Shown here piece by piece: positions 28,428 through 41,235 of a stretch of DNA of 64,000 bases; positions within the stretch are counted from its first letter, which is position 1, and every line of letters starts with the position of its first letter. The notes under the pieces were generated by a model. It did no database searches and was not told the DNA's origin. It saw nothing but the letters and a program-made list of their open reading frames with translations. The stretch is from assembly GCF_004101245.1 (NCBI RefSeq), contig NZ_SCIN01000001.1, forward strand, positions 572,784 to 636,783. Reading direction: 5' to 3'. The position numbers were made by a program, and so were the translations under genes. This DNA is from Sphingomonas sp. UV9 (GTDB lineage: Bacteria; Pseudomonadota; Alphaproteobacteria; Sphingomonadales; Sphingomonadaceae).

Positions 28428-29839
28428 GCCCCGATCACCGGGATCAGGAGATACCCTGCCGGCGACACGAAGATCGCGGCAACGGCGATGAGCCCGCCTT
28501 CGACCTTGCTCTCCATCGGCGCGAACGCAGGCGCCGGATCATCGAAGTACATCGTCTTGACGACACGCAGATAGTAATAGGCGCCGATCACCGAGGCGGC
28601 GATGCCGACCACCGCCAGCGGGAACAGCCCGGCATCGACTGCCGCACTGAACACTGCGAACTTCGCGTAGAAGCCGAACAGCGGCGGAATGCCGGCAAGG
28701 CTGAACATGAAGATCGCGAGCGCGGCGGCCAGCGCAGGCCGCGTCCGCGACATACCGGCGAGGCTGTCGATCGTCTCGACCGGCTGACCGTCGTCACCGC
28801 GCATCTGCAACACGACCAGGAACGAACCCAGCGTCATCGCGACGTAGATCGTCATGTACATCAGCACGCCCGACACGCCTTCCGGCGTCCCTGCGGCAAG
28901 GCCGATCAGCGCGAAGCCGACATTGTTGATAGACGAATAGGCGAGCAGCCGCTTGACGTTGCTCTGACCGATCGCTGCGACCGCACCGAGGATGATCGAG
29001 GCGAGTGCCGCGAAGATCACGATCTGACGCCACTGGTCGGTCGCCGGGCCCATCGCATCGACCGCGACACGCACGGCCATCGCCATCGCCGCGACCTTGG
29101 GGGCCGACGCGAAGAATGCGGTGACCGGGGTCGGTGCGCCCTCGTACACGTCGGGCGTCCACATGTGGAACGGCACTGCGCTGATCTTGAACGCGAGCCC
29201 TGCGAACACGAACACGAGACCGAACAACAAGCCCAGCGACTTGGTGCCCGCATAGGCGTCGGCGATCCCTGAGAACAACGTCGTACCGCTGAACCCGTAG
29301 ACCAGCGAGATGCCGTACAGCAGGATGCCGCTGGCAAGCGCGCCGAGCACGAAATACTTCAGGCCCGCTTCGGCCGACCGCCCGTCACGCCGCATGAAGC
29401 TGGCGAGAACATAGGCGGCAAGGCTCTGGAGCTCGAGACCGACATACAGCGTCAGCATGTCGCTGGCCGAAACCATCATGCCCATGCCGCATGCCGACAA
29501 CAGGATCAGAACCGGATATTCCGGCTTCAGATCGTCCCCATGCGAGCGCGCGAAGAAGCTAGGGGCCATCACGATCGCGACTGCCGAGGCAATGTAGATC
29601 AGCACCTTGGCGAACGCACCGAACGCATCGGCACGGTACAGCCCGTCGAACGCATAGCCGCCCGACGATGCCGGACCGACCAGCGCGATCCCTGCGCCTA
29701 CCAAGACGAACACGGATGCGATCGACACGGCGCGCGTGGACTTGTCCCCGCCCCATGCCGAGACGAGCATCAGGGCGATCGCACCCAACGCCAGCACCAG
29801 CTCAGGCAGCGTCATTGCGATGTTAGCGGCGTAATCCAT
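28394..29839 (-). CDS. nuoN: NADH-quinone oxidoreductase subunit N
   Basis: Antiporter-like membrane subunit of complex I. 481 residues with about 14 membrane helices. The conserved proton-channel regions are visible: Glu in LYVGLELQSLAAYVLASF, Lys in the amphipathic ALVFKISAVPFHMWTPD-like segment (LAFKISAVPFHMWTPDVYEGA) and Lys in NVKRLLAYSSINNVGF. It is the last nuo gene and overlaps birA. Its start lies beside the nuoM stop at the shared base 29839. Confidence 0.97.
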   Translation of the reverse strand: MDYAANIAMTLPELVLALGAIALMLVSAWGGDKSTRAVSIASVFVLVGAGIALVGPASSGGYAFDGLYRADAFGAFAKVLIYIASAVAIVMAPSFFARSHGDDLKPEYPVLILLSACGMGMMVSASDMLTLYVGLELQSLAAYVLASFMRRDGRSAEAGLKYFVLGALASGILLYGISLVYGFSGTTLFSGIADAYAGTKSLGLLFGLVFVFAGLAFKISAVPFHMWTPDVYEGAPTPVTAFFASAPKVAAMAMAVRVAVDAMGPATDQWRQIVIFAALASIILGAVAAIGQSNVKRLLAYSSINNVGFALIGLAAGTPEGVSGVLMYMTIYVAMTLGSFLVVLQMRGDDGQPVETIDSLAGMSRTRPALAAALAIFMFSLAGIPPLFGFYAKFAVFSAAVDAGLFPLAVVGIAASVIGAYYYLRVVKTMYFDDPAPAFAPMESKVEGGLIAVAAIFVSPAGYLLIPVIGAWTMTAARALF

Positions 29840-31371
29840 CAGTGTGCCTCCCCGTGCGCGGCGTCATGCACGGTGGCGGGCTTCCCCGCAGTTGGGTTCG
29901 AATCGCTGGCGGGCTTGGCGCGGTCGACGCGGGCGAGCAGCACCGTCACGTCCTTGCGCATCGGGGCCAGGAAGCTCTCCGGATACACGCCCATCCACAG
30001 CACGACGGCGGCGATCGGAGCGAGCAACCAGAATTCGCGTGCCGACAGATCGACCATGCCGCGAACCTCGTCCGACTTGATCTCACCGAACACCACACGA
30101 CGATACAGGTACAGCATGTACGCAGCGCCGAGGATGATGCTGGTCGTGCAGAGCAACGCCGTCCAGGTCGAGACCTGATAGGTGCCCATCAGCGACAGGA
30201 ACTCAGCGACGAAGCCGCTGGTGCCCGGCAGCCCGATCGACGCCATCGTGAAGAACAGGAACAGGATCGCATAACGCGGCATATTGATCGCGAGGCCACC
30301 ATAACGCGAGATCTCGCGGGTATGGAGCTGATCGTAGATCACGCCGACGCACAGGAACAACGCACCCGATACCAAGCCGTGGCTCAGCATCATGATCATC
30401 GCGCCTTCGATGCCCTGCCGGTTGAACGCGAACAGACCGATCGTGACGATCGCCATATGCGCGACCGACGAATAGGCGATCAGCTTCTTCATGTCCGACT
30501 GCACGAGCGCGACGAGGCTCGTGTAGATCACCGCGATCGCCGACAGGCCGAAGATCAGCCAGGTCAGTTGGCCGGACGCTTCGGGGAACATCGGCAGCAG
30601 GAAGCGCAGGAAGCCGTATCCGCCGAGCTTCAGCAGCACGCCCGCAAGGATGACAGACCCTGCGGTCGGCGCCTGCACGTGCGCGTCGGGCAGCCAGGTG
30701 TGGACCGGCCACATCGGCATCTTGACCGCGAACGATGCGAAGAACGCCAGCCACAGCCATGTCTGCACATGCGCCGGGAAGTCGTAGTTCAGCAGCGCCG
30801 GGATGCTGGTCGTGCCCGCGGTCTTCGCCATGTACAGCATCGCGATGAACATCAGGACCGAGCCGAGCAGCGTGTACAGGAAGAACTTGTACGACGCGTA
30901 GATCCGGTTCGCCCCGCCCCAGATGCCGATGATGAGGTACATCGGGATCAGGCCGGCTTCGAAGAACACGTAGAACAGGAACAGATCCTGCGCCGCGAAC
31001 GTGCCGATCATCAGCACTTCGGTGAACAGGAACGCCGCCATGTATTCCGGCACGCGCGTCGTGATCGAGCGCCAGCTGGCGCCGATGCAGATCGGCATCA
31101 GGAACACGCTGAGCATGATCAGCATCAGCGCGAAGCCGTCGATGCCAAGCGACCAGCCGAACGGGCCGAAGATGCCCGGGGCATGCTCGACGAACTGCCA
31201 CTGCGCGCCGCCGATATCGTAATTCATCCACAGCATGATGCCGAGCACGAAGTCGATCAGCGTCGCCGCCAGCGCGAGCATCCGCGCCGTGTTCGCCGAA
31301 ACGAACAAGCACGCGACGGCCGCGATCATCGGGACCGCGATCAGGACGGAGAGGATAGGAAAGCCGGTCAT
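29839..31371 (-). CDS. nuoM: NADH-quinone oxidoreductase subunit M
   Basis: Antiporter-like proton-pumping subunit of complex I. 510 residues from the ATG at 31371, which overlaps the nuoL stop (TGATG). The longer open frame upstream to 31614 is out-of-frame nuoL sequence. Conserved features: FYVFFEAGLIPMYLIIG with the essential Glu, FFASFAVKMPMWPVHTWLPDAHVQAPT with the Lys, and DMKKLIAYSSVAHM. About 14 membrane helices. Confidence 0.97.
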   Translation of the reverse strand: MTGFPILSVLIAVPMIAAVACLFVSANTARMLALAATLIDFVLGIMLWMNYDIGGAQWQFVEHAPGIFGPFGWSLGIDGFALMLIMLSVFLMPICIGASWRSITTRVPEYMAAFLFTEVLMIGTFAAQDLFLFYVFFEAGLIPMYLIIGIWGGANRIYASYKFFLYTLLGSVLMFIAMLYMAKTAGTTSIPALLNYDFPAHVQTWLWLAFFASFAVKMPMWPVHTWLPDAHVQAPTAGSVILAGVLLKLGGYGFLRFLLPMFPEASGQLTWLIFGLSAIAVIYTSLVALVQSDMKKLIAYSSVAHMAIVTIGLFAFNRQGIEGAMIMMLSHGLVSGALFLCVGVIYDQLHTREISRYGGLAINMPRYAILFLFFTMASIGLPGTSGFVAEFLSLMGTYQVSTWTALLCTTSIILGAAYMLYLYRRVVFGEIKSDEVRGMVDLSAREFWLLAPIAAVVLWMGVYPESFLAPMRKDVTVLLARVDRAKPASDSNPTAGKPATVHDAAHGEAH

Positions 31372-33470
31372 CAATAGAGTCCGATCGCCCAGGTGACGGC
31401 TGCGGTCAGGCCGATCAGCATGACAAAGGCATAGGTGTAGAGATATCCCGTCTGGAAGCGGCCAGCGACGCGCGCGCCGATCTGGACCAGCCATGCCGAC
31501 CCGTCGGGGCCGAACCGGTTGATCGTCTTCTCGTCGCCGCGGTGCCACAGGAAGCGGCCGATCGCGAAGGCGGGGCGGACGAAGATCAGGTCGTACAGCT
31601 CGTCGAAATACCACTTATGCAGCAGGAAGTCGTAGAGCACGCCGAACTGTTCGACGACCTTGGCCGGGAAGGACGGGTTCTTGATATAGGCGTACCAGGC
31701 GGTCAGCAGCCCGAGCAGCATCGCGATCGTCGCCGACAGCTTGATGAGCAGCGGCACGCCGTGCATCTCGTGCATCAGATGTTCACGGAACGCGAGCGCG
31801 CCCTTCCAGAACTCTTCGCCCGAAGCGGGCTCGATGAAGTATCCGTGGAACACGAAACCAGCCAGCACCGCACCGATCGAAAGGACGATCAGCGGGATCA
31901 GCATCGGCAGCGGGCTTTCATGCGGGTGATACCCGCCATCGCCTTCCGCCGGAGCATGTGCCGCGTCGTGATGATCGTGCGGCGCATGCCCTGCGTCCTC
32001 GGCCTTGGCCGGGTTCGCATGATGATCGTCCGCATGATGCGCATCGCCGTGATGGCCGTGCGCGTCGTGGAGCGCATGCTGGATATGCTCCGATGCGGCC
32101 CAGCGCGGCTTGCCCCAGAAGGTGAGGAACATCACGCGCCACGAATAGAAGCTGGTCAGCAACGCGACGAGCACGCCGACGAACCACACGCCCGGCTGAC
32201 CCGCGGCCCAGCTCGCCTCGATGATCGGATCCTTCGAATGGAAGCCTGCGAAACCGAACGCGGTGTTGCCGAAGATGCCGGGGATGCCGACGCCGGTGAT
32301 CGCGAGCGTACCCGCCATCATGCCCCAGAACGTCACCGGGATCTTCTTACGCAGCCCGCCATAATAACGCATGTCCTGCTCGTGGTGCATCGCATGGATC
32401 ACCGAACCGGCACCCAGGAACAGCAGCGCCTTGAAGAAGGCGTGCGTGAACAGGTGGAACATCGCCGCGCCATAGGCGCCGACGCCGGCGGCGAAGAACA
32501 TGTAGCCGAGCTGCGAACAGGTCGAATACGCGATCACGCGCTTGATGTCGGTCTGGACGAGCCCGCACGTGGCCGCGAACAGGCAGGTCGCGGCACCGAC
32601 CGAGGTGACCACGGTCAGCGCGACCGGGCTCATCTCGAACATCGGCGACAGGCGGCACACCATGAAGACGCCCGCGGTGACCATCGTCGCCGCGTGGATC
32701 AGCGCCGACACCGGGGTCGGGCCTTCCATCGCGTCCGGCAACCACGTGTGCAGCCCGAGCTGCGCCGACTTGCCCATCGCGCCGACGAACAGCAGCAGGC
32801 AGAGCACCGTCATCGTGTCGAAGCGGTAGCCGAGGAACCCTAGCGTCGCGCCGGCCATGCCGGGCGCAGCGGCCAGGATCTCGGGGATCGAGACCGTGCC
32901 GAACACCAGGAACGTGCCGAAGATGCCGAGCATGAAGCCCAGATCGCCGACGCGGTTGACGACGAACGCCTTGATCGCCGCCGCGCTGGCCGAAGGCTTG
33001 CGGAACCAGAAGCCGATCAGGAGGTAGGACGCGAGCCCCACGCCTTCCCAGCCGAAGAACATCTGGACGAGGTTGTTCGCGGTCACGAGCATCAGCATCG
33101 CGAAGGTGAAAAGCGACAGATACGCAAAGAAGCGCGGCTGGTCGGGATCCTCGTCCATATAGCCCCAGCTATACAGATGGACGAGCGCCGAGACCGACGT
33201 GACGACGACGAGCATCACCGCGGTCAGCGCATCGACGCGCAGCGACCACGCGACGTTCATGTCGCCGGAATGGATGAAGTCGAGCAGCGGCGCGACGGTC
33301 GCGGTACTCGTGCCCGCCATGAAGCCGAGGAAGATCGGCCACGACAACGCACACGAACCGAACAACGCGGCCGTGGTGACGATTTTCGCCAGCACGTTGC
33401 CGATCGCGCGATTGCCGAACCCGGCAACGATCGCGGCCAGTAATGGCAGGAAGACGATAAGCTGGATCAA
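31371..33470 (-). CDS. nuoL: NADH-quinone oxidoreductase subunit L
   Basis: Largest antiporter-like subunit of complex I, with the long lateral helix at its C-terminus. 699 residues. The start codon is TTG at 33470, with AAGGGG 8 nt upstream formed by the nuoK 3' end. Motifs: [51 protein letters not shown] and [17 protein letters not shown]. Unusual: residues about 458-518 form a loop with 17 histidines among about 60 residues ([23 protein letters not shown]), between two membrane helices. Confidence 0.97.
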   Translation of the reverse strand: MIQLIVFLPLLAAIVAGFGNRAIGNVLAKIVTTAALFGSCALSWPIFLGFMAGTSTATVAPLLDFIHSGDMNVAWSLRVDALTAVMLVVVTSVSALVHLYSWGYMDEDPDQPRFFAYLSLFTFAMLMLVTANNLVQMFFGWEGVGLASYLLIGFWFRKPSASAAAIKAFVVNRVGDLGFMLGIFGTFLVFGTVSIPEILAAAPGMAGATLGFLGYRFDTMTVLCLLLFVGAMGKSAQLGLHTWLPDAMEGPTPVSALIHAATMVTAGVFMVCRLSPMFEMSPVALTVVTSVGAATCLFAATCGLVQTDIKRVIAYSTCSQLGYMFFAAGVGAYGAAMFHLFTHAFFKALLFLGAGSVIHAMHHEQDMRYYGGLRKKIPVTFWGMMAGTLAITGVGIPGIFGNTAFGFAGFHSKDPIIEASWAAGQPGVWFVGVLVALLTSFYSWRVMFLTFWGKPRWAASEHIQHALHDAHGHHGDAHHADDHHANPAKAEDAGHAPHDHHDAAHAPAEGDGGYHPHESPLPMLIPLIVLSIGAVLAGFVFHGYFIEPASGEEFWKGALAFREHLMHEMHGVPLLIKLSATIAMLLGLLTAWYAYIKNPSFPAKVVEQFGVLYDFLLHKWYFDELYDLIFVRPAFAIGRFLWHRGDEKTINRFGPDGSAWLVQIGARVAGRFQTGYLYTYAFVMLIGLTAAVTWAIGLY

Positions 33471-33475
33471 CCGTA

Positions 33476-33784
33476 TTACCCCTTCATCCGGTTGACGTCG
33501 TCGACCGCGATGGTGCCGCGACCGCGGAAATAGATGACGAGAATGGCAAGCCCGATCGCGGCTTCACCCGCGGCGACCGTCAGCACGAACATTGCGAACA
33601 CCTGTCCGACCAGATCGTGGAGGAACGCCGAGAACGCGACGAGATTGATGTTCACCGCCAGCAGGATCAGCTCGATCGCCATCAGGATGACGATGAGGTT
33701 CTTGCGGTTCAGGAAGATGCCGAGCACCCCCATCGTGAACAGGATCGCCGCGACGACCAGATAATGGACGAGACCGATCGTCAC
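33476..33784 (-). CDS. nuoK: NADH-quinone oxidoreductase subunit K
   Basis: Small membrane subunit of complex I related to MrpC. 102 residues, three membrane helices. GTG start at 33784 overlapping the nuoJ stop (GTGA). The conserved buried glutamates are in [14 protein letters not shown] and [12 protein letters not shown], both needed for proton coupling in the family. The nuoK 3' end supplies the ribosome site for nuoL. Confidence 0.97.
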   Translation of the reverse strand: MTIGLVHYLVVAAILFTMGVLGIFLNRKNLIVILMAIELILLAVNINLVAFSAFLHDLVGQVFAMFVLTVAAGEAAIGLAILVIYFRGRGTIAVDDVNRMKG

Positions 33785-34392
33785 AGTTCGACTCCCTGCC
33801 CGACGACCGGGCTTGTGTTGCGCGTGGCATCCTGCGGACGCCGCGCGTTCTGGCGGCTGATGTTCTGCGCCTTGACGCCGCCACGCTGGCGGTGGGTCAG
33901 CACGATCGCCCCGATCATCGCGACGAGCAGGACGAGCCCTGCCCCCTCGAATACGAACAGATAGCGCGTGTAGAGCAGGTTACCGATCGCCTGGATGTTA
34001 GGCACGGTATCGTCGATCGGGGCTGCCCGACGTGCGAGCTGGATCGGCCCGGTGCTCCAGGCACCGATCGCGATCATCACCTCGGCGGCGAGCGCCACGG
34101 CGAGCGCGAGACCGATCCCGAAATATCGCGCGACGCCAGCGCGCATCTCGGTGAAGTCGATGTCGAGCATCATGACCACGAACAGGAACAGCACCGCGAC
34201 CGCGCCGACATAGACGATGACGAGCAGCATCGCGATGAACTCGGCACCGACCAGGATCATCAGGCCGGCCGCGTTGAAGAACGCGAGGATCAGCCACATC
34301 ACCGAATGGACCGGGTTGCGCGACGCGATCGTCAGCGCACCGCTGAGCACCACGACGAACGCGAAGAGGTAGAAGGCTAAGGCCTGGATCAC
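33781..34392 (-). CDS. nuoJ: NADH-quinone oxidoreductase subunit J
   Basis: Membrane subunit of complex I (ND6-like). 203 residues, five membrane helices. I choose the GTG at 34392 ([12 protein letters not shown]); the open frame further upstream is repeat sequence. The conserved helix-3 segment with a pi-bulge is [25 protein letters not shown]. The start is only 8 nt from a palindromic repeat that fills the nuoI-nuoJ gap, and the weak ribosome site (GGGGTGACGGTGA) is partly made of repeat sequence. Confidence 0.95.
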   Translation of the reverse strand: MIQALAFYLFAFVVVLSGALTIASRNPVHSVMWLILAFFNAAGLMILVGAEFIAMLLVIVYVGAVAVLFLFVVMMLDIDFTEMRAGVARYFGIGLALAVALAAEVMIAIGAWSTGPIQLARRAAPIDDTVPNIQAIGNLLYTRYLFVFEGAGLVLLVAMIGAIVLTHRQRGGVKAQNISRQNARRPQDATRNTSPVVGQGVEL

Positions 34393-34400
34393 AGCATCAC

Positions 34401-34483
34401 CGTCACCCCAGCGAAAGCTGGGGTCTTTGCGTTGGTGGGCGCGCCCGCGTGGCACGAGATCCCAGCCTGGGCTGGGACGACGG
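34401..34483. repeat. Type C palindromic repeat inside the nuo operon
   Basis: CGTCACCCCAGCGAAAGCTGGGG forms a first hairpin (CCCCAGC/GCTGGGG). GATCCCAGCCTGGGCTGGGACGACGG forms the second. It lies in the 119-nt gap between nuoI and nuoJ, the only sizeable gap in the 14-gene series. Related copies are at 43232-43317 and 59146-59210. Confidence 0.85.
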
Positions 34484-34511
34484 AGGTAATCTGTATCATC
34501 GTCCGGCGCGC

Positions 34512-34997
34512 TTAACGGTACGGCGCATCGGCGGCAAGGTTCGCCGCGATCGCGCTTTCCCAACGATCGCCATTATCGAGCAGCTTCGACTTGTCGTAGA
34601 TCAGCTCTTCACGCGTCTCGGTCGAAAATTCATAGTTCGGACCCTCGACGATCGCATCGACCGGGCACGCCTCGGCACACAGGCCGCAATAGATGCACTT
34701 GGTCATGTCGATGTCGTAGCGCGTCGTGCGGCGCGAACCGTCGTCGCGCGGCTCGGCCTCGATCGTGATCGCCTGAGCCGGACACACCGCCTCGCACAGC
34801 TTGCACGCGATGCACCGCTCTTCACCATTGGGATAGCGACGCAGCGCATGCTCGCCGCGGAACCGCGGGCTGACCGGGTTGCGCTCGTACGGATAGTTGA
34901 TCGTCGCCTTTTCCTTGAAGAAATAGCGAAGCGTCAACGCGTGCGCCTTCACGAACTCCCACAGGGTGAACGACTTGATGATCTGAGCAACGCTCAT
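34512..34997 (-). CDS. nuoI: NADH-quinone oxidoreductase subunit I
   Basis: Peripheral-arm subunit carrying clusters N6a and N6b, which pass electrons towards NuoB. 161 residues. Two 4Fe-4S motifs are visible: [12 protein letters not shown] and [12 protein letters not shown]. The start overlaps the nuoH stop (ATGA). The gene is complete and followed by a repeat rather than directly by nuoJ. Confidence 0.98.
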   Translation of the reverse strand: MSVAQIIKSFTLWEFVKAHALTLRYFFKEKATINYPYERNPVSPRFRGEHALRRYPNGEERCIACKLCEAVCPAQAITIEAEPRDDGSRRTTRYDIDMTKCIYCGLCAEACPVDAIVEGPNYEFSTETREELIYDKSKLLDNGDRWESAIAANLAADAPYR

Positions 34998-36040
34998 GAA
35001 CCCACTCCAACACGCATCAGCATCAACACGCCCGACACGAGGAAAACCCAGAACAGCGAGACGGGCAGGAAAATCTTCCAGCCGAGCCGCATCAGCTGAT
35101 CATAGCGATAGCGCGGCACGGTCGCCTTCACCCAGCTGAACAGGAAGAAGAAGAACAGGATCTTGGCGAACAGCCAGATGATCCCCGGCACGTAATACAG
35201 CGGCGCCCAGTCGACCGGAGGCAGCCAGCCACCCCAGAACAACGTCGCGTTGAGCGCGCACATCAGCAGCACGTTGGCATATTCGCCGAGCCAGAACAGC
35301 GCGAACGACATCGACGAATATTCAGTCTGGTACCCGGCGACGAGCTCACTCTCCGCCTCGGTCAGATCGAACGGCGCACGCTGCGTCTCGGCCAGCGAGG
35401 AGATGAAGAACATCACCGCCATCGGGAACATCAGCGGGTTCAGGATATACCCGTTGAAGAACCAGACGTGCGACTTCTGCGCCATCACGATCGCCGACAG
35501 GTTGAAGCTGCCGGTCCACAGCACGACCGAAATCAGGATGAAGCCGATCGCGACTTCATACGACACCATCTGCGCGGCCGCACGCAGCGCTGAGTAGAAC
35601 GGATATTTCGAGTTCGACGCCCAGCCCGACAGGATGATCCCGTACACGCCGAGCGACGAGGCCGCGAGCACGTAAAGCAGGCCGACATTGATGTCCGCGA
35701 GCACGACGCCGACGCCGAACGGCACCACCGCCCAGACGATCAGCGCGACCGTGAAGGTGATGATCGGTGCCAGCAGGAACAGTGCCCGGTTGGCGGCGGC
35801 CGGAACAATCGTCTCCTGCAGGAACACCTTCAGACCGTCGGCAAAGCTCTGCAGCAGGCCGAACGGCCCGACGACGTTGGGGCCGCGACGCAGCGCCATC
35901 GCCGCCCAAATCTTACGATCGGCATAGATGATCATCGCGACTGCCAGCATCAGCGGCAGCGCGATCACGAGGATGTCGATGATCGTCGCGAGGAAGAACG
36001 CCCAGTCGTAACCGAGCGAGGATTCGAACCAGGAGATCAT
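34994..36040 (-). CDS. nuoH: NADH-quinone oxidoreductase subunit H
   Basis: Membrane subunit at the junction with the peripheral arm, forming part of the quinone chamber. 348 residues, eight or so membrane helices. Motifs: [46 protein letters not shown] and the Glu/Asp-rich loop [18 protein letters not shown]. The ATG at 36040 overlaps the nuoG stop at 36037. Confidence 0.98.
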   Translation of the reverse strand: MISWFESSLGYDWAFFLATIIDILVIALPLMLAVAMIIYADRKIWAAMALRRGPNVVGPFGLLQSFADGLKVFLQETIVPAAANRALFLLAPIITFTVALIVWAVVPFGVGVVLADINVGLLYVLAASSLGVYGIILSGWASNSKYPFYSALRAAAQMVSYEVAIGFILISVVLWTGSFNLSAIVMAQKSHVWFFNGYILNPLMFPMAVMFFISSLAETQRAPFDLTEAESELVAGYQTEYSSMSFALFWLGEYANVLLMCALNATLFWGGWLPPVDWAPLYYVPGIIWLFAKILFFFFLFSWVKATVPRYRYDQLMRLGWKIFLPVSLFWVFLVSGVLMLMRVGVGS

Positions 36041-38030
36041 TCGGCTGCCTCCGCAAAATCTTCTCCGTGGAGAAGTTCAGCCGAGCAGCGCTGCATCGTC
36101 GGCGACGCACGGCAGATCGCGTTGGTCAGGTAGAAGTCCTTGATCGGATAGCCGGCCAGAACCCCCTCACCCGCACCGTCGAGCGATGGCGGGTTCCATT
36201 CGAACGTCGCGAGCGCCTGGTGACGCAACGCGGGAACAGCAGCGAACATCTCTTCGCGCAGCCCCTCGAAGCTGTCGAACGGCAGCGTGTGGCCGAGCGT
36301 GTCGGACAGCGCGCGGAAGATCGACCAGTCGTCGCGCGCATCACCGGGGGCGAACACCGCGCGCTCGCCGCGCTGGACGCGACCCTCGAGGTTGACCCAA
36401 GTTCCCGACTTCTCGGCATAGGTCACGCCCGGCAGGATGACGTCGGCCGCAGCCGCGCCCTTGTCGCCATGATGACCCACGAACACCTTGAAGCCCGCAA
36501 ACTGGCTGAAATCGACCTCGTCGGCGCCGAGGAAGAAGCCGAGCTTGGCCCCCATCACGTCGGCGATGCCGCCCGTCTGCGCATAACCGAGCATCAGTCC
36601 GCCCATCCGCGACGCCGCCATATGAACGACGTTGAAGCCGTTCCAGCCGTCCTTCACGAGACCAAGCGTGTCGACAAGCTTCAGCGCAGCCGCGTGGCCG
36701 CCCTTCAGCGCGCCGCCACCGACGATCACCATCGGGCGTTCTGCTTTCGCGAAAGCCTCGGTCACCGCGTCCGGCAGATTGCCGAGCAGTGCCAGATCGT
36801 CGCCGAGCCACTCGACCTTGTACGTCAGGTCCGTCTCCGGCCCGATCGCGAAGACCTTCGCGCCCTTCTTGATCGCTTTCCGCACCCGCGTGTTCACCAG
36901 CGGCGCTTCCCAGCGCAGGTTGGTGCCCACCAGCAGGATCGCGTCCGCGCGCTCGGTGCCCGCGATCGTCGTGTTGAAATTGACCGCAGCGATGCTCGAC
37001 GCGTCATAGGCCATGCCGGTCTGGCGGCCTTCGAGCATCGTCGAACCCATCTTCGCGACCAGCGCCTTGGCGGCGTACATCGTCTCGCAATCGACCAGGT
37101 CGCCTGCGACCGCGGCCACGCTCGACCCGGCATCAACCGCCTTGATCGCCGCGAAGGCCTCGTCCCAGGTCGCCGGAACCAGCTTGCCGTTCACGCGGAC
37201 ATAGGGCTTGTCGAGACGACGACGCACGAGACCGTCGATCGCGTGGCGCGTCTTGTCGGTCGCCCACTCCTCGTTCACGTCCTCGTTGATCCGCGGCACG
37301 CAGCGCAGCACCTGGCGACCGCGGCTGTCGAGCCGGACGTTTGTGCCAACCGCGTCCATGACGTCGATCGTCAGCGTCTTGCGCAGTTCCCACGGACGCG
37401 CCTCGAACGCGTAGGGCTTCGAGGTCAGCGCGCCGACCGGGCACAGATCGACGACATTGCCCGATAGCTCGCTCTTGACCGCATTCTCGAGATACGAGGT
37501 GATCTGCATGTCCTCGCCGCGGAAGATCGCACCGATCTCCTCGACGCCAGACACCTCCTCGGCAAAGCGGATGCAGCGCGTGCACTGGATGCAGCGGGTC
37601 ATGACCGTCTTCACGATCGGACCCATATACTTCTCGGTGACCGCGCGCTTATTCTCGTCATAGCGCGAATGGCCGCGGCCATAGGCGACCGACTGGTCCT
37701 GCAGATCGCACTCGCCGCCCTGATCGCAGATCGGACAATCGAGCGGATGGTTGATCAGCAGGAATTCCATGATGCCCTCGCGGGCATTCTTCACCATCGG
37801 CGAATTTGTGAAGATTTCCTGCTTGTCCGCCGCCGGCAACGCGCACGACGCCTGCGGCTTGGGCGGACCCGGCTTCACCTCGACCAGGCACATCCGGCAA
37901 TTGCCGGCGATGCTCAGGCGCTCGTGATAACAGAAGCGCGGGATCTCCTTGCCGGCAAGCTCACACGCCTGCAGCACGGTGGCACCCTGCGGCACCTCAA
38001 TCTCTACGCCATCGACTTTGACTGTAGGCA

Positions 38031-38031
<1 letters not shown>
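36037..38031 (-). CDS. nuoG: NADH-quinone oxidoreductase subunit G
   Basis: Large iron-sulfur subunit of the peripheral arm. 664 residues, the short alphaproteobacterial/mitochondrial form. The N-terminal 2Fe-2S ferredoxin domain has [12 protein letters not shown] and CRMC. The His-containing 4Fe-4S site is in [18 protein letters not shown], and two further cluster motifs lie around [10 protein letters not shown] and VDLCPVGAL. The molybdopterin-oxidoreductase-like domain follows from about residue 220 without a cofactor. The start overlaps the nuoF stop (TAATG). Confidence 0.98.
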
Positions 38032-39331
<1,300 letters not shown>

Positions 39332-39332
<1 letters not shown>

Positions 39333-40000
39333 CAGGCCCACTCCCCCCGGTAATCGTGGTTCGCGTCGACCATCGCCTTGAGCGAGGTCGGGCCGCCTTC
39401 GGGGCAGCTCGCGCGGCGGCCGAACTGCGGCCCCGGCGTCGGCGTGCCGCCATTGGCGAGCGCCTCGAGGATCTCGGTCGTCTTGTCGTAATCGAGATCT
39501 TCGAAGTTATCGTCGTTGATCTGCACCATCGGCGCATTCGCACACGTGCCCAGGCACTCGACCTCGGTCAGCGTGAACATGCCGTCGGGGGTCGTGCCAC
39601 CCTTGACGAGGCCGCGGTTCTTGCACGCCGCCAGCACATCGTCCGACCCGCGCAGCATGCACGGCGTCGTGCCGCAGACCTGCACGTGATAGCGACCGAC
39701 CGGCGCCAGATTGAACATCGTGTAGAAGGTCACGACCTCGTACACGCGCATATACGGCACACCGATCGCCCGCGCGACGAACTCGATCACCGGCACCGGC
39801 AACCAACCCTGCGTCTGCGTTTCCGCACCGACCTGACGCTGCGCCAGATCGAGCAACGGGATCGATGCCGACTGTTCGCGACCCTTGGGGTAGCGCCCGA
39901 GGATCTCGTTCGCCTTCACCTGGTTCTCGTCCGTCCAGGCGAACGAACCCCAGCGTGCGCGGGTCTCGGCCTCGTCGGGGATTTTCGGAGCTTCAGCCAT
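39332..40000 (-). CDS. nuoE: NADH-quinone oxidoreductase subunit E
   Basis: Thioredoxin-like subunit with the off-path 2Fe-2S cluster N1a. 222 residues. The four Cys ligands are in [12 protein letters not shown] (spaced C-x4-C) and [11 protein letters not shown]. The last 40 residues ([18 protein letters not shown] onward) extend beyond the minimal family and resemble other alphaproteobacterial and mitochondrial forms. The ATG at 40000 overlaps the nuoD stop (TAATG). Confidence 0.97.
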
Positions 40001-41235
40001 TAGCGGTCACATTCACCAAAAACGATATCCATCGCGCCGAGGATCGCGGTCGTATCCGCCAGCATGTGACCCTTCGCCATGAAGTCGAATGCCTGCAGAT
40101 GCGAGAACGCGGTCGGGCGAATCTTGCAGCGATACGGCTTGTTGCTGCCGTCGGCGACCAAGTACACGCCGAACTCGCCCTTGGGGCTTTCGGTCGCGAC
40201 ATAGACATCGCCGGCGGGCACATGGAAGCCCTCGGTATACAGCTTGAAGTGGTGGATCAGCGCTTCCATCGACTGCTTCATCTCGGCGCGCTTAGGCGGC
40301 ACGACCTTGCGGTCGAGCGACGCGATCGGACCCTCCGGCATCTCGGCCAGGCACTGCTTCATGATCCGTGCGGACTGACGCACTTCCTCGACGCGCACCA
40401 TGAACCGGTCATAGCAATCGCCGCGCGTGCCGACCGGCACCTCGAAGTCCATCTTGGCATAGACGTCATAGGGCTGCGACTTGCGCAGATCCCAGGCGAT
40501 GCCCGAACCCCGGATCATCGGACCCGAAAAGCCCCACTTGATCGCGTCGTCACGGCTGACGACCGCGATATCGACGTTGCGCTGCTTGAAGATGCGGTTG
40601 TCCGCGACGAGCGAGATCGCATCCTCGAACAGCCGCGGCAGGCGCGTGTCGAGCCAGTCGCCGATGTCGGCGAGCAGCTTGAGCGGTGCATCCTGGTGCA
40701 CGCCACCGGGACGGAAATAGTTGGAATGCATGCGCGCGCCCGAGACGCGCTCGAAGAAGTTCATGCAGTCTTCGCGGATCTCGAACAGCCACAGGTTGGG
40801 CGTCATCGCGCCGACGTCCATGACGTGGCTGCCGAGATTCAGCATGTGGTTCGAGATGCGCGTCAGCTCGGCGAAGAACACCCGCAGATACTGCGCGCGC
40901 TCAGGCACTTCGAGGTCGAGCAGCTTCTCGACCGCCAAGACCCAGCTATGCTCCATGCACAGGGGCGAGCAGTAATCGAGGCGATCGAAATACGGCAGCG
41001 CCTGCGTATAGGTCTTGTACTCGATCAGCTTCTCGGTGCCGCGGTGAAGCAAGCCGACATGCGGATCGACGCGCTCGACGATCTCGCCATCGAGCTCCAT
41101 GACGAGGCGCAACACGCCGTGCGCCGCGGGATGCTGCGGACCGAAATTGATCGTGTAGTTCTGGATCGTGACGTCGCCGGTCGTCGGATCGGCAGCGTCG
41201 GCTTCACCGAGAAGCTCTTCGACATACAGACTCAC
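40000..41235 (-). CDS. nuoD: NADH-quinone oxidoreductase subunit D
   Basis: 49-kDa-type subunit that forms the quinone site with NuoB. 411 residues. Motifs: [16 protein letters not shown] with the quinone-contact His, [20 protein letters not shown], and the C-terminal [18 protein letters not shown]. The start codon is GTG at 41235 overlapping the nuoC stop (GTGA). Not fused to NuoC, unlike E. coli. Confidence 0.98.
   Translation of the reverse strand: MSLYVEELLGEADAADPTTGDVTIQNYTINFGPQHPAAHGVLRLVMELDGEIVERVDPHVGLLHRGTEKLIEYKTYTQALPYFDRLDYCSPLCMEHSWVLAVEKLLDLEVPERAQYLRVFFAELTRISNHMLNLGSHVMDVGAMTPNLWLFEIREDCMNFFERVSGARMHSNYFRPGGVHQDAPLKLLADIGDWLDTRLPRLFEDAISLVADNRIFKQRNVDIAVVSRDDAIKWGFSGPMIRGSGIAWDLRKSQPYDVYAKMDFEVPVGTRGDCYDRFMVRVEEVRQSARIMKQCLAEMPEGPIASLDRKVVPPKRAEMKQSMEALIHHFKLYTEGFHVPAGDVYVATESPKGEFGVYLVADGSNKPYRCKIRPTAFSHLQAFDFMAKGHMLADTTAILGAMDIVFGECDR

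Noticed and set aside
29842..31377. A 511-codon plus-strand frame opposite nuoM
   Set aside because: Highly charged, His/Arg/Asp-rich antisense translation of a membrane protein gene.
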